Assembly: GCA_009379815.1 (NCBI GenBank)
Contig: WHSY01000024.1
Coordinates: forward strand, 8,215 to 54,656
From: Pseudonocardiaceae bacterium
GTDB lineage: Bacteria; Actinomycetota; Actinomycetes; Mycobacteriales; Pseudonocardiaceae
Reading direction: 5' to 3'
DNA length: 46,442 bases
Positions 18,632-27,048 of the stretch are shown here, one piece after another; the stretch's first letter is position 1, and each line of letters starts with the position of its first letter. The translations under genes and the position numbers were made by a program. The notes under the pieces were generated by a model. That model saw only the letters and a program-made list of their open reading frames with translations, ran no database searches and had not been told where the DNA came from.

Positions 18632-18705
18632 TAGGATCGCTGCGGCGCGCCGGGAAGTCTGGTCGGCAACAGTCCCTGTCCTCGACACATGGGAGTCGGC
18701 CGAAC
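18632..18705 (+). promoter_or_regulatory. Structured nhaA leader, candidate ion-sensing riboswitch
   Basis: A -10 hexamer TAGGAT (18632-18637) would start an RNA of about 60 nt. It contains GCCG/CGGC arms at 18649-18652 and 18664-18667 around GGAAGTCTGGT, then a hairpin TCCC-TGTC / GACA-GGGA (18673-18694) whose 3' arm includes the GGGAG ribosome binding site ten bases before ATG 18706. Sequestering that site would give translational control. Position and conserved-looking core recall the nhaA-I class of leader RNAs reported to sense alkali ions; this is from memory and unverified. Confidence 0.5.
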
Positions 18706-19947
18706 ATGTCCTGGTACGAGGAGGCGGTCGAGCGGGTCTCCGGCAGCGAGCCGGACCGTGGCACGCCGCCGGCTCCCGGCAAGGTGGCCGAGGTCGCCCG
18801 GTACCTGCGTACCGAGACCCTCGGCGGGACGCTGCTGCTCGTCGCGGCGGCGATCGCGCTGATCTGGATGAACTCGCCGTGGGGTGACGCCTACGTCGCA
18901 CTGCGCGACTTCCGTATCGGCCCTGCGGCGATCGGCCTCGACCTCACCGTCGGCACCTGGGCCAAGGACGGCCTGCTGGCGATCTTCTTCTTCGTTATCG
19001 GGCTGGAGCTCAAGCGCGAGCTGGTGATCGGCGAGCTCAACGATCGCAAGACGGCGACGCTGCCCGCGATCGCCGCACTCGGCGGCATGCTGGTACCCGC
19101 ATGCCTCGCACTGGCGGTGAGCTGGGGCGCGCCGGGCGCGGGGCAGGCCTGGGCCATCCCGGTGGCCACCGACATAGCCTTCGCGCTGGCTGTGCTGGCG
19201 CTGACCGGATCCGGCCTGCCCGGCAGCCTCCGGATCTTCCTGCTCAGCCTCGCGGTCGTCGACGACCTCGGCGCGATCCTCGTGATCGCGATCCTGTTCA
19301 TCAGCGATTTTCAGGCCCTCTCGCTCGCCGCCGCGATCGCGCTGTGCGGGCTGTACTGGTGGCTGCAGCATCGCCGGATCCGCTCGTCGTTGCTCTACGT
19401 ACCGCTCGGGCTGCTGGTCTGGTACGCAGTCCACGAGTCCGGCATCCACGCCACGATCGCCGGTGTCGCGCTCGGGCTGCTGACCCGGGTGAAGGCCGAC
19501 GAGGACGAGTCCGAGGCTCCCGCGCTGCGGCTCGAGCACCGGCTGCAGCCGTTGTCCGCGAGTGTGGCGTTACCGGTGTTCGCGCTGTTCGCCGCCGGAG
19601 TGCCGATCGGGGTCGAGGCGCTGTCCGACATCGCGACCAACCGGGTCGCCATCGGAGTGATCGTCGGGTTGTTGGTCGGCAAGCTGATCGGGATCCTCGG
19701 GTTCTCCTGGCTCGCCGTCCGGGTCGGGCTCGCGGTCAAGCCCCGCGCCCTGGAGTGGCGGGACCTGGCCGCCGCGGCGATGCTGTGCGGTGTCGGGTTC
19801 ACCGTCAGCTTGCTGATCGCCGAACTGTCGCTGACGGGTGACGCGGCCGAGCGGGCCAAGGCCGCGGTGCTGCTCGCCTCCACAGCCGCCGCGCTACTCG
19901 GCGCAGCCGCGCTGAGGCGACGCGGCCGGGCACACCAGGCCGGGTGA
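18706..19947 (+). CDS. nhaA: Na+/H+ antiporter NhaA
   Basis: 413 residues with about eleven to twelve hydrophobic helices. It exports Na+ or Li+ in exchange for protons across the cytoplasmic membrane. Family signatures are present: AIFFFVIGLELKRELVIGEL, ATDIAFALAVL, and the paired aspartates in LAVVDDLGAILVIA that bind the ion. ATG 18706 agrees with the ribosome binding site at 18691-18695. The leader is likely regulatory. In M. tuberculosis this slot lacks nhaA, so it is a lineage-specific insertion in otherwise shared gene order. Confidence 0.95.
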   Translation: MSWYEEAVERVSGSEPDRGTPPAPGKVAEVARYLRTETLGGTLLLVAAAIALIWMNSPWGDAYVALRDFRIGPAAIGLDLTVGTWAKDGLLAIFFFVIGLELKRELVIGELNDRKTATLPAIAALGGMLVPACLALAVSWGAPGAGQAWAIPVATDIAFALAVLALTGSGLPGSLRIFLLSLAVVDDLGAILVIAILFISDFQALSLAAAIALCGLYWWLQHRRIRSSLLYVPLGLLVWYAVHESGIHATIAGVALGLLTRVKADEDESEAPALRLEHRLQPLSASVALPVFALFAAGVPIGVEALSDIATNRVAIGVIVGLLVGKLIGILGFSWLAVRVGLAVKPRALEWRDLAAAAMLCGVGFTVSLLIAELSLTGDAAERAKAAVLLASTAAALLGAAALRRRGRAHQAG

Positions 19948-19976
19948 GCGCGCCGAGCCGCGGCAGCCATGGCACC

Positions 19977-20480
19977 ATGTCGCGCGTGACCAGCGCGCAG
20001 ACCCCCACCGGCAACCGCACCGACGGTCGGCACGCGAGGCACGCCGACGACGCGCCTCCCGCCGTGCCCTCCATTCCCATGTCGCCGGAGGCCGACTCGG
20101 CCACCGGGACGTCTCTCGGCGGGCTGGTGCGAGAGGCCAGCACGCACCTGTCCACGTTGCTCCGCTCCGAGATCGAGCTGGCCAGAGCAGAGGTGACCGA
20201 CGAGGTCCGCAAGGGCGTCAAGGGCAGCATCTTCTTCATCGTCGCCCTTGCCGTCCTGCTGTTCAGCCTGTTCTTCCTGTTCTTCTTCCTCGGCGAGTTG
20301 CTGTCGGTCTGGCTGGCGCGGTGGGCGGCGTTCGGCATCGTGTTCGTGCTGATGCTGCTGACCGCCGGGCTCTTCGGCCTGCTCGGCTACCTGCGGGTGC
20401 GCAAAATCCGCAAGCCCGAACGCACCATGTCCTCGGTGCGTGAGACGGCCCAGCTGGCCTCCCGGCGCGGCAAGCACTGA
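19977..20480 (+). CDS. Phage-holin-superfamily-III/DUF1469-type small membrane protein
   Basis: About 167 residues. A polar N-terminus, an amphipathic helix (LVREASTHLSTLLRSEIELARAEVTDEVRKG), then two hydrophobic helices rich in Phe and Leu separated by a short loop, ending in a basic tail. This is the actinobacterial putative-holin-like membrane family, at the Rv3669 position. Role unknown; an envelope function is inferred from its neighbours. GTG 19944 (overlapping the nhaA stop) and GTG 19986 are alternative starts. Confidence 0.75.
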   Translation: MSRVTSAQTPTGNRTDGRHARHADDAPPAVPSIPMSPEADSATGTSLGGLVREASTHLSTLLRSEIELARAEVTDEVRKGVKGSIFFIVALAVLLFSLFFLFFFLGELLSVWLARWAAFGIVFVLMLLTAGLFGLLGYLRVRKIRKPERTMSSVRETAQLASRRGKH

Positions 20481-20509
20481 CCGCAGCGCGCCCACCGGAT
20501 CCCGCCTCG

Positions 20510-21424
20510 GTGCGGGTGCCCGGGCCTTGGGTGCACCGCGAGGTCTCCGCCAACGGCATCCGGCTGCACGTCGCCGAGGCCGGCAGCGGGCCGTTGGTGC
20601 TGCTGCTGCACGGATTCCCCGAGTTCTGGTGGTCCTGGCGCCACCAGCTCACGGCCCTGGCGGCTGCGGGCCTGCGGGCGGTGGCGGTGGACCTGCGCGG
20701 CTACGGCGACTCCGACAAGCCGCCGCGGGGCTACGACGGGTGGACCCTCGCCGGCGACGTGGCCGGGCTCGTCCGGGCACTGGGTGAGCGGCGCGCCTGC
20801 CTGGTCGGCCACGACTGGGGCGGCCTGATCGCCTGGACCACGGCCGCGCTGCACCCCCGGCTGGTCCGTTCGATCGCGGTGCTCGCGGCCCCGCACCCGC
20901 TGGCGATTCGGCGTGCCCTGCTGCGGGATGCCGACCAGCGCCGGGCCTCGCGTCACGTCGCGAGCTTTGCGCTCCCGTGGCTGCCCGAGCACCGGCTGAC
21001 CTCCGACGGCGGTGCGCGCGTCGAGCGGTTCCTGCGGGACTGGTCCGGACCGGACTGGGTGCGCACGCCGGGCTTCGCCGAGGTCGCACGGCGCAACCGC
21101 GGCGCCATGGCCATTCCCGGCGCCGCGCACAGCGCGTCGGAGTACTACCGCTGGGCGGCGCGATCGGCGCTGCGGCCCGACGGCGTGCGCTTCGCGAGGG
21201 CGGTCGATCGCCGCATCCGGGTTCCCGTGCTGGCGCTGCACGGGGCGCTCGACCCGTGCCTGCTGGAGCGCACCGCGCGGGCGTCGCAGCGATGGACGAG
21301 CGGTGAGTACCGCTACCACGTGCTGCCCGGGGTCGGGCACTTCCTACCCCAGGAAGCTCCGGAGCAGACCACGGCGCTGCTGTCCGAGTTCCTGCGGGAG
21401 CACCCGCACCCGCGCTGTCCATGA
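20510..21424 (+). CDS. ephE: Alpha/beta hydrolase, epoxide-hydrolase type
   Basis: 304 residues. Oxyanion motif HGFPEFWWSWR, nucleophile elbow GHDWGG with Asp as nucleophile, lid Tyr in SEYYRWAARS, and catalytic His in GVGHFLPQEAPE. Asp nucleophile plus lid Tyr indicate an epoxide hydrolase rather than an esterase. Its position just before marP matches EphE (Rv3670) of M. tuberculosis. The final codons fall inside the left arm of a long inverted repeat. GTG 20510 is uncertain; GTG 20516 is equally possible. Confidence 0.85.
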   Translation: MRVPGPWVHREVSANGIRLHVAEAGSGPLVLLLHGFPEFWWSWRHQLTALAAAGLRAVAVDLRGYGDSDKPPRGYDGWTLAGDVAGLVRALGERRACLVGHDWGGLIAWTTAALHPRLVRSIAVLAAPHPLAIRRALLRDADQRRASRHVASFALPWLPEHRLTSDGGARVERFLRDWSGPDWVRTPGFAEVARRNRGAMAIPGAAHSASEYYRWAARSALRPDGVRFARAVDRRIRVPVLALHGALDPCLLERTARASQRWTSGEYRYHVLPGVGHFLPQEAPEQTTALLSEFLREHPHPRCP

Positions 21425-21493
21425 ACCCGACGTCGTGGGGGTCAGAGACGCTCGCATGCCCCACTGCGTCGGGTTCATGGACAGCGCGGGTGC
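21406..21493. terminator. Very long bidirectional terminator-like hairpin
   Basis: Perfect 27-bp arms, 21406-21432 and 21467-21493, with an additional 6-bp inner stem (21435-21440 with 21459-21464). The left arm covers the last codons and stop of the epoxide-hydrolase gene; the right arm ends 12 bp before the marP stop on the other strand. The location between convergent genes fits a two-way terminator. Confidence 0.75.
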
Positions 21494-21505
21494 ATGGACA
21501 CTGGA

Positions 21506-22687
21506 TCAGGCGGCGCAGGAGCCGGTGTCGACCTCTGCTGTCAGGCCGGGCGCGGCGGCGATGTCGTCGGCGATCTCGTCGACGGTGAGCGCGAACCCGG
21601 TGTTCGGGTCGTCGATGGCGGCACCGAAGACCATCCCCCGCACCTCCCCCTCGGGGTCGAGCATCGGGCCACCGGAGTTCCCGCTGCGCACCTGCGCGCG
21701 GATCGTGTAGACCTCGCGCTCGACCGTCGACGTGCCGTAGATGTTGGGGCCACGGAGGTCGATCTGGTCACGCACCCGCCCCGCCGAGGCGGTGTACGGC
21801 CCGTCGAGCGGGTAGCCGAGTATGATCACGTCGAGCTCGGACGGCGCCTGCGCACGGTCCAGCGGCAGCGGCGTGGCGTCGAGCCCGGGAACCTCGAGCA
21901 CGGCCACATCGGTGGCCGGGTCGTAACGGACGACTTCGGCGTCGAGCATCCCCTGCTCGGTCTCCACCGACACCTCCTCGGTACCCGCGACGACGTGGGC
22001 GTTGGTCAGCACGCGCTCCTCGGCGACCACGAACGAGCTGCCCTCCAGCAGCCGGCTGCATGACGGGGCGCGGCCACGAACCTTGAGCACGCTGTCCTGA
22101 GCCTGCTCCACGACAGGGCTGTCGAGCAGCGCCGGATCGGCGGGGCCGACCTCGCGGACCGGGGTCTGCGCGAACGGGGCGAGCGCGTCGGGGAAGCCGG
22201 AGACGTCGAGCAGCCGCGTCAGCTCGCTGGGCAGCTGCCGTAGCGACTGCGGCATCACCGCGTCCACGCCCTGCAACACGGCGGAGTCGCGGACCGCGGT
22301 CGACAGCCCTGCGTAGGACGACGAGGTCAGCGGCAGCGCGACGAGCCACGCCACGACGAGCGCGGCGATGGCCTGCACCACCGCACCGAGCGCGCTCTCG
22401 GCCTGCCGGAGCCGCCTGCCGTCGAGCCGATCACGGACGAGACGGCCCAGCGTGACGCCGAGCCCCTCGCCGAGCGCCACCAGCAACACCACGAACGCCA
22501 CGCCGAAGGTGATCCGCGCGGTCATACCCTCGAAGTGCTCCACCACCCACGGAGCCAGCCGCACGCCGAGCACCGCACCCGCGAGCACACCGGCGAAGGA
22601 CGTCACCGCGGTGACCAGCCCCTGCCGAGCGCCGGAGACGGCGGCCGCGAGCGCCACCAGCAACACCAGTAGGTCGACCCAGTTCAC
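21506..22687 (-). CDS. marP: Periplasmic membrane-anchored serine protease MarP
   Basis: 393 residues. Four N-terminal transmembrane helices form a CvpA-like domain (about 3-120); the rest is a chymotrypsin-like protease outside the membrane. Catalytic triad visible as His231 (TNAHVVAG), Asp260 (ATDVAVLEV) and Ser338 (SGNSGGPML). Cys210 and Cys391 match the disulfide known to stabilise M. tuberculosis MarP, which confers acid and oxidative resistance and activates a cell-wall hydrolase. GTG 22687 overlaps the upstream NUDIX stop (GTGA); it is the last gene of the nth-tlpA-nudix-marP operon. Confidence 0.95.
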   Translation of the reverse strand: MNWVDLLVLLVALAAAVSGARQGLVTAVTSFAGVLAGAVLGVRLAPWVVEHFEGMTARITFGVAFVVLLVALGEGLGVTLGRLVRDRLDGRRLRQAESALGAVVQAIAALVVAWLVALPLTSSSYAGLSTAVRDSAVLQGVDAVMPQSLRQLPSELTRLLDVSGFPDALAPFAQTPVREVGPADPALLDSPVVEQAQDSVLKVRGRAPSCSRLLEGSSFVVAEERVLTNAHVVAGTEEVSVETEQGMLDAEVVRYDPATDVAVLEVPGLDATPLPLDRAQAPSELDVIILGYPLDGPYTASAGRVRDQIDLRGPNIYGTSTVEREVYTIRAQVRSGNSGGPMLDPEGEVRGMVFGAAIDDPNTGFALTVDEIADDIAAAPGLTAEVDTGSCAA

Positions 22688-23379
22688 CAGCCCACCCCGG
22701 TCTCCTCCGCCATTCGCCACGCAGCGTCGACATCGTGTACACGGTCAGCGTCCCACGGCCGCTCCCAGCCCCCCATCGCGAGGACCGCGTTGACCAGCCC
22801 GCCGGTGAAACCCCACACGAGCATCCCGGGCAGCACGAACGCGGGGAACGTCCAGCCCGACTGGCCGCGCACCAGCAGCCGGTTCGCCGGATCGGCCAGC
22901 ACGTCCACCCGAACCCTGGCCACCGCCGCGGTCTCTCCCGGGTCCACCGCCTCCACGTGCCCCGGCTGCTCCCAGTGCGCCAGCACGGGGGTGACGAGGT
23001 AGTCGGACGGCGGCAGGTACAACTCGGGCAGCACCGCCACGGGGCGCACGTCGGTGGCGCGCACCCCCACCTCCTCGTCGGCCTCGCGTAACGCGGCGGC
23101 CACCGGACCGTCGTCACCGTCGTCCAGCGCCCCGCCGGGGAAGGCGACCTGGCCGGCATGCGAGGACAACCCGTCGGAGCGGCGCAGCAGCAGCAGGTCC
23201 GGTGCTGCGGTGGCCTCGTCGACGCCGAAGAGCACGAGCACAGCCGCGCGCCGTCCGCCACCGTCGGGCGGGACCGGCACCCGGGTCACGTCCGCGGCCA
23301 CCAGGTCCCCGCTGCGGCGGGCGAGCGGCTCCAGCCACGGCGGCACGGTGTCCGGGTCGACCAAGGGTCCGGGCCTCAT
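22684..23379 (-). CDS. NUDIX hydrolase, CoA pyrophosphatase type
   Basis: 231 residues. NUDIX box GGALDDGDDGPVAAALREADEEVGV near residues 85-110 and the preceding LLLRRSDGLSSHAGQVAFPGG, which is the signature of the CoA diphosphatase (UPF0035) subfamily. It hydrolyses CoA or its derivatives to phosphopantetheine and 3',5'-ADP by family analogy. Both ends overlap neighbours by four bases, so expression is coupled to tlpA and marP. Corresponds to the Rv3672c position. Confidence 0.9.
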   Translation of the reverse strand: MRPGPLVDPDTVPPWLEPLARRSGDLVAADVTRVPVPPDGGGRRAAVLVLFGVDEATAAPDLLLLRRSDGLSSHAGQVAFPGGALDDGDDGPVAAALREADEEVGVRATDVRPVAVLPELYLPPSDYLVTPVLAHWEQPGHVEAVDPGETAAVARVRVDVLADPANRLLVRGQSGWTFPAFVLPGMLVWGFTGGLVNAVLAMGGWERPWDADRVHDVDAAWRMAEETGVGW

Positions 23380-24065
23380 CCCACCGCCCGGTGCCCGAGA
23401 TAGCGCTCGACGGCAGCGCGGACTCCGGCGGGGTCGCGGAACACCTCAGGCGGGTTGACCTGCATGACCCGACCGTCCGGCGCGACGACGTAGGTCAGCG
23501 GCAGCACCGGTGGCGAGCCCAGCGCGCGGCGCAGCGCGCCGTCCGGATCGCTGACCGACGGGTAGTGCACGTCGAGCGCGGCCAGCAGGTCCAGCCCGCC
23601 CGCGGGAAGCCGCTGTACCTCGACGCCGATCACCGGAATGGCGCCCGGCGAGGCCGCGTAGCCGGCGAGGGCGGGCATCTCCTCACGGCATGGCCCGCAC
23701 AGCGGCCCCCAGAGGTTGAGCAATGCCGGCCGTCCGGCCAGCGCGGTCCCGAGATCGACGCTGCCCGGCGCACCCAGGCACGGCACGGTCACCCCTGCCA
23801 GCGGTCCGGCAGGCGCCGCGTCTCCTACCGGCTCCGGGCACGGCGCCAGCGCCGCCCGCGCCCGCAGCGCGTCCATGTCCGGCGCGGGCGGGGCCGCCAC
23901 CACCGGAGGGGTGCCGGGATCCGACGGCCCCATCGACGGCCCCATCGACGGCCACATCGACGGCCCCATCGACGGCCACAGCGCGACCGCAGCCGCGGCC
24001 GCGAGCACCGTGACCAGCAGTGCCACGCGCAACCGGTTACGCGTCATTCGCGTCATCGACGTCAT
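23376..24065 (-). CDS. Secreted TlpA/ResA-like thioredoxin
   Basis: 229 residues. An N-terminal helix (about 10-28) anchors or exports the protein. A low-complexity linker of repeated PSMG/PSMW units (about 31-47) follows, then a thioredoxin fold with active site [13 protein letters not shown]. The role is extracytoplasmic thiol-disulfide exchange, such as cytochrome maturation or oxidative folding, possibly serving the disulfide of MarP two genes downstream (inference). ATG 24065 overlaps the nth stop; two further in-frame ATG codons follow within seven codons. Confidence 0.85.
   Translation of the reverse strand: MTSMTRMTRNRLRVALLVTVLAAAAAVALWPSMGPSMWPSMGPSMGPSDPGTPPVVAAPPAPDMDALRARAALAPCPEPVGDAAPAGPLAGVTVPCLGAPGSVDLGTALAGRPALLNLWGPLCGPCREEMPALAGYAASPGAIPVIGVEVQRLPAGGLDLLAALDVHYPSVSDPDGALRRALGSPPVLPLTYVVAPDGRVMQVNPPEVFRDPAGVRAAVERYLGHRAVG
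23922..23981. repeat. Five 12-bp tandem repeats inside the tlpA-like gene
   Basis: Units CGACGGCCCCAT or CGACGGCCACAT at 23922, 23934, 23946, 23958 and 23970 (the last one diverges at its final base). They encode the four-residue unit of the signal-anchor linker, so gain or loss of copies stays in frame. Confidence 0.85.
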
Positions 24066-24847
24066 TCGTCAGGCGCCTCGGCCGCCACGAGGTCGGTGGG
24101 AAGGCCGGCCATGGCCAGCAGCTGCGGGGTCTCCGGTCCCCGCACCAACGGGGCGGCGAGTTCGGGCTCGGTCGGCCCGACGCCGAAGGAGGGGCAGTCA
24201 CGTGCGATCGGGCACACTCCGCAGGCGGGCCGCCGGGCGTGGCATGCCCGCCTGCCGTGGAAGATCACCCGATGGGACAGCATCGTGTGGTCCCGCTTCG
24301 GGATGAGCTCGCCCACCGCCTGCTCCACCTTGACCGGGTCCTCGAGGTCGGTCCATCCCCAGCGGCGCACCAGCCGGCCGAAATGGGTGTCGACGGTGAT
24401 CCCCGGCACGTCGAATGCGTTGCCGAGGATCACGTTCGCGGTCTTTCGCCCGATGCCGGGCAGCGTGACCAGGTCTGCGAGGCGGCCGGGCAGCTCGCCG
24501 TCGAACCGGTCCACGAGGGCGGCGCCGAGACCGATCAGCGAGGCTGCCTTGTTCCGGTAGAAGCCGGTCGGCCGGAGCAGTTCCTCGAGCTCGGTGCGGT
24601 CGGCGCCGGCGTAGTCGGCGGCGCTGCGGTAGCGCGCGAACAGCGCGGGCGTGGTCTCGTTGACCCGCTTGTCGGTGGTCTGTGCGGACAGCACGGTGGC
24701 CACGGCCAGCTCCAGCGGGGTGGTGAAGTCCAGCTCGCACCGCGCGTCCGGGTAGGCCTGCGCGAGTACCCGATCCATACGCCGGGCACGCCGGACGAGC
24801 GCGAGGCGGCTCTCGCTGCCTGCGGACCGGCGGGGACGCGACGACAC
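24062..24847 (-). CDS. nth: Endonuclease III
   Basis: 261 residues. A bifunctional DNA glycosylase/AP lyase removing oxidised pyrimidines in base-excision repair. The helix-hairpin-helix [17 protein letters not shown] supplies the catalytic Lys, and VDTHFGRL the catalytic Asp. The C-terminal [4Fe-4S] cluster [17 protein letters not shown] has the expected C-X6-C-X2-C-X5-C spacing. GTG 24847 is chosen because a TACCCT hexamer lies 6 nt before it; an open frame upstream to 24940 lacks support. First gene of a four-gene coupled operon. Confidence 0.95.
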   Translation of the reverse strand: MSSRPRRSAGSESRLALVRRARRMDRVLAQAYPDARCELDFTTPLELAVATVLSAQTTDKRVNETTPALFARYRSAADYAGADRTELEELLRPTGFYRNKAASLIGLGAALVDRFDGELPGRLADLVTLPGIGRKTANVILGNAFDVPGITVDTHFGRLVRRWGWTDLEDPVKVEQAVGELIPKRDHTMLSHRVIFHGRRACHARRPACGVCPIARDCPSFGVGPTEPELAAPLVRGPETPQLLAMAGLPTDLVAAEAPDE

Positions 24848-24853
24848 CCCGTC

Positions 24854-24859
24854 AGGGTA
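24854..24859 (-). promoter_or_regulatory. -10 hexamer, leaderless arrangement, nth operon
   Basis: Minus-strand TACCCT, then 6 nt, then GTG 24847. Confidence 0.5.
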
Positions 24860-24973
24860 CGGAGCGCGGCGCACGTCGATCCGGACGCCCCTGCATCGGC
24901 ATCCTGCGACACGCCCGGGGCAGCGGCCCCGATTCGTCACTCTCCAGGGGGATGCGCGAGGATCTGGCCCACC

Positions 24974-25228
24974 ATGACCGTCTGGTTCGCCGCTGCAGTC
25001 CCGCTACTGATCATGCTCTTCGCGCTGGCGATGGAGCGCGTCGAGACCCGGCTGCGGCATATCGCTGTGCAGGAGAACGAGGTCGAGGAGTTCCTCGAGC
25101 AGGCAAGGCCGGACGAGGTCCGCGCGTTGTTCGGAAGCGGGATCGGCCGGGCGCTGGAGCTCTTCCGGCTGCGCCGGCTGGGCGGCTCCGCGCTGGTCAG
25201 TTCTCGCAAGGCCCGGCAGCGGTCCTAG
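24974..25228 (+). CDS. Small conserved membrane protein upstream of crp
   Basis: 84 residues. One N-terminal helix ([17 protein letters not shown]) followed by a charged, probably coiled region ([23 protein letters not shown]) and a basic tail. It matches in size and position the Rv3675 membrane protein next to crp. Function unknown. It is divergent from nth, and the crp -10 candidate overlaps its stop codon. Confidence 0.75.
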   Translation: MTVWFAAAVPLLIMLFALAMERVETRLRHIAVQENEVEEFLEQARPDEVRALFGSGIGRALELFRLRRLGGSALVSSRKARQRS

Positions 25229-25231
25229 ACT
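25226..25231 (+). promoter_or_regulatory. Possible crp -10 hexamer
   Basis: TAGACT overlapping the stop of the upstream gene; it would give a leader of about 70 nt. AGTGA-N6-GCACC at 25240-25255 is a poor match to a Crp site and could serve autoregulation. A TTGACA at 25266 has no matching -10. Confidence 0.35.
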
Positions 25232-25308
25232 CACCTGGAGTGATCGGCGGCACCGAGTCAGCCTCTTGACAGCGAGGGCCGGGTCCGCCGGGCGAGGAGG
25301 AGTGACAG

Positions 25309-25983
25309 GTGGACGAGAGCCTGGCCAGGGCCGGCATCTTCCAGGGGGTCGACCCGGCGGCGGTGGACGCGCTCGCGAGCACCCTGGAGCCGGTCGACTT
25401 CCCGCGCGCGCACGTGATCTTCAACGAGGGTGAGCTGGGTGATCGACTCTACATCGTCGAGTCGGGCAAGGTGAAGATCGGCCGCAAGTCGGGCGACGGG
25501 CGGGAGAACCTGCTCGCGGTGTTCGGGCCTTCCGACATGTTCGGCGAGCTCTCCATCTTCGACCCCGGACCGCGGACGTCGACCGCGACGACCGTGACCG
25601 AGGTCCGCGCGATGACGATGGACCGGACGGCGTTGCGGGAGTGGATCACCAAGCGTCCGGACATCGCCGAGCAGCTGCTGCGGGTGATCGCGCGCCGGCT
25701 GCGGCGCACGAACAACATGCTGGCCGATCTGATCTTCACCGACGTGCCGGGGCGGGTCGCCAAGGCGCTGTTGCAGCTCGCGCAGCGCTTCGGCTCACAG
25801 GAGGCCGGCATGCTGCGGGTGACCCACGACCTGACGCAGGAGGAGATCGCCCAGCTGGTGGGCGCCTCCCGCGAGACGGTCAACAAGGCATTGGCGGACT
25901 TCGCCCACCGCGGCTGGCTGCGTCTGGAGGGCAAGAGCGTGTTGATCCTCGAGCCTGAGCGGCTGGCACGACGCGCTCGCTGA
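25309..25983 (+). CDS. crp: Crp/Fnr-family cAMP-responsive regulator
   Basis: 224 residues, the length of mycobacterial Crp. N-terminal cyclic-nucleotide-binding barrel with [19 protein letters not shown] (phosphate-binding cassette), a dimer helix, then a winged helix-turn-helix [24 protein letters not shown]. It is a global regulator of starvation and carbon metabolism by family. GTG 25309 is supported by GAGGAGG upstream. A strong hairpin terminator follows the stop. Confidence 0.95.
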   Translation: MDESLARAGIFQGVDPAAVDALASTLEPVDFPRAHVIFNEGELGDRLYIVESGKVKIGRKSGDGRENLLAVFGPSDMFGELSIFDPGPRTSTATTVTEVRAMTMDRTALREWITKRPDIAEQLLRVIARRLRRTNNMLADLIFTDVPGRVAKALLQLAQRFGSQEAGMLRVTHDLTQEEIAQLVGASRETVNKALADFAHRGWLRLEGKSVLILEPERLARRAR

Positions 25984-26008
25984 GCCGAACCCGGGGCTGA
26001 CGCGAGCG

Positions 26009-26052
26009 AAGGGTCGGGGCGTCACCCCCGACGTGGCGCCCCGACCCTTCTT
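26009..26052 (+). terminator. Intrinsic terminator after crp
   Basis: Perfect 13-bp arms (26009-26021 AAGGGTCGGGGCG and 26037-26049), 15-nt loop, then CTT. The arms are the most terminator-like in the chromosomal part. Confidence 0.85.
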
Positions 26053-26256
26053 ATCGGCGTGACCCCTCACCCCGACGGATCACGCACCCCCGCCTCCGGG
26101 TGCGGTCCCGAATACCGCACTCCGGAGACTTCGTGTGAGAGACGCAGTCCCCACTGCTGCCTTCTCACTGGTGAAGACGTAGCTACGGCTCCCCGCGTTG
26201 CCCGGATGCGCTCAGAAACCTGCAGATGTGACCCGATCGTGACCCGGCCCGTGAGA

Positions 26257-27048
26257 TCAGCCGCCCTCGCGCAGGTAGTCGAGCTGGGCCCGTACCGACC
26301 ACTCGGCGGCGGGCCACAGCGTGCGGTCGACGTCGGCGTAGACCACCTCGACGACCTGCCGCGGGGTCGGGTCGCCGCCGAGCGAGGTGACCGCCGCGCG
26401 GACCTGCTCGAGCCGGTCCTGCCGGTGCGCCAGGTAGGACCGGGCCACCTCGCCGGCATCCGGCAGTTCCGGGCCGTGGCCCGGCAGCACAGCCACGCCG
26501 GGAGCGAGCTCGGCGAGGCGGTGCAACGAGTCGAGGTAGTCGGACAGCCGGCCGTCCGGATGCGCGATGACCGTGGTGCCCCGGCCCAGCACGGTGTCGC
26601 CGGTGAGGACCGCGGGAGGGCCGTCGCCCTCGACGAGAAAGCACAGCGAGTCGGCGGTGTGACCCGGGGTGGCCAGCACCCGGACGTCGACCCCCGCCGC
26701 GGCGACGACGTCACCTCCGGACAGGCCCTCGGAACCGAGCCGGTGAGCCGGATCCAGCGCCCGCACCCCTGCACCGACCAGCTCGCCGAAGCGGCGCGCA
26801 CCCGCGGCGTGGTCGGGATGGCCATGGGTCAGCAGCACCTGGGCGACCGGCCCGTGCTCGGCGACCCGGCGCAGGTGCCCCTCGTCGTCGGGACCCGGAT
26901 CGACCACCACGCACTCCCGCGCCCCGGGCGCCCGGAGCAGCCACGTGTTCGTGCCGTCGAGCGTCATCGGTGACGGGTTGTCGGCCAGCAGCACGCCGGT
27001 GTGCGAGGTGACGGGGCGCAGCGCGCCGTAGGCGGGGTGGCCGGTCAC
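26257..27048 (-). CDS. Metallo-beta-lactamase-fold hydrolase
   Basis: 263 residues. Zinc-binding motif LLTHGHPDHAAG, later TPGHTADSLCF, GDTVLGRG and PGHGPEL complete the metal ligands. The C-terminal helical domain (about 200-263) is like LACTB2-type enzymes, which includes RNases and thioesterases. The role is unassigned (Rv3677c position). GTG 27048 overlaps the stop of the upstream NUDIX gene (GTGA). It ends the DUF4177-ridA-NUDIX-MBL operon. Confidence 0.88.
   Translation of the reverse strand: MTGHPAYGALRPVTSHTGVLLADNPSPMTLDGTNTWLLRAPGARECVVVDPGPDDEGHLRRVAEHGPVAQVLLTHGHPDHAAGARRFGELVGAGVRALDPAHRLGSEGLSGGDVVAAAGVDVRVLATPGHTADSLCFLVEGDGPPAVLTGDTVLGRGTTVIAHPDGRLSDYLDSLHRLAELAPGVAVLPGHGPELPDAGEVARSYLAHRQDRLEQVRAAVTSLGGDPTPRQVVEVVYADVDRTLWPAAEWSVRAQLDYLREGG

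Noticed and set aside
23922-23981. CRISPR-like array
   Set aside because: Units are contiguous without spacers and in frame with a coding region; the same holds for 29872-29931. No CRISPR array or cas gene is present.
25266-25271. Consensus TTGACA as the crp -35
   Set aside because: No -10 hexamer at 16-18 bp downstream; it falls inside the likely leader.
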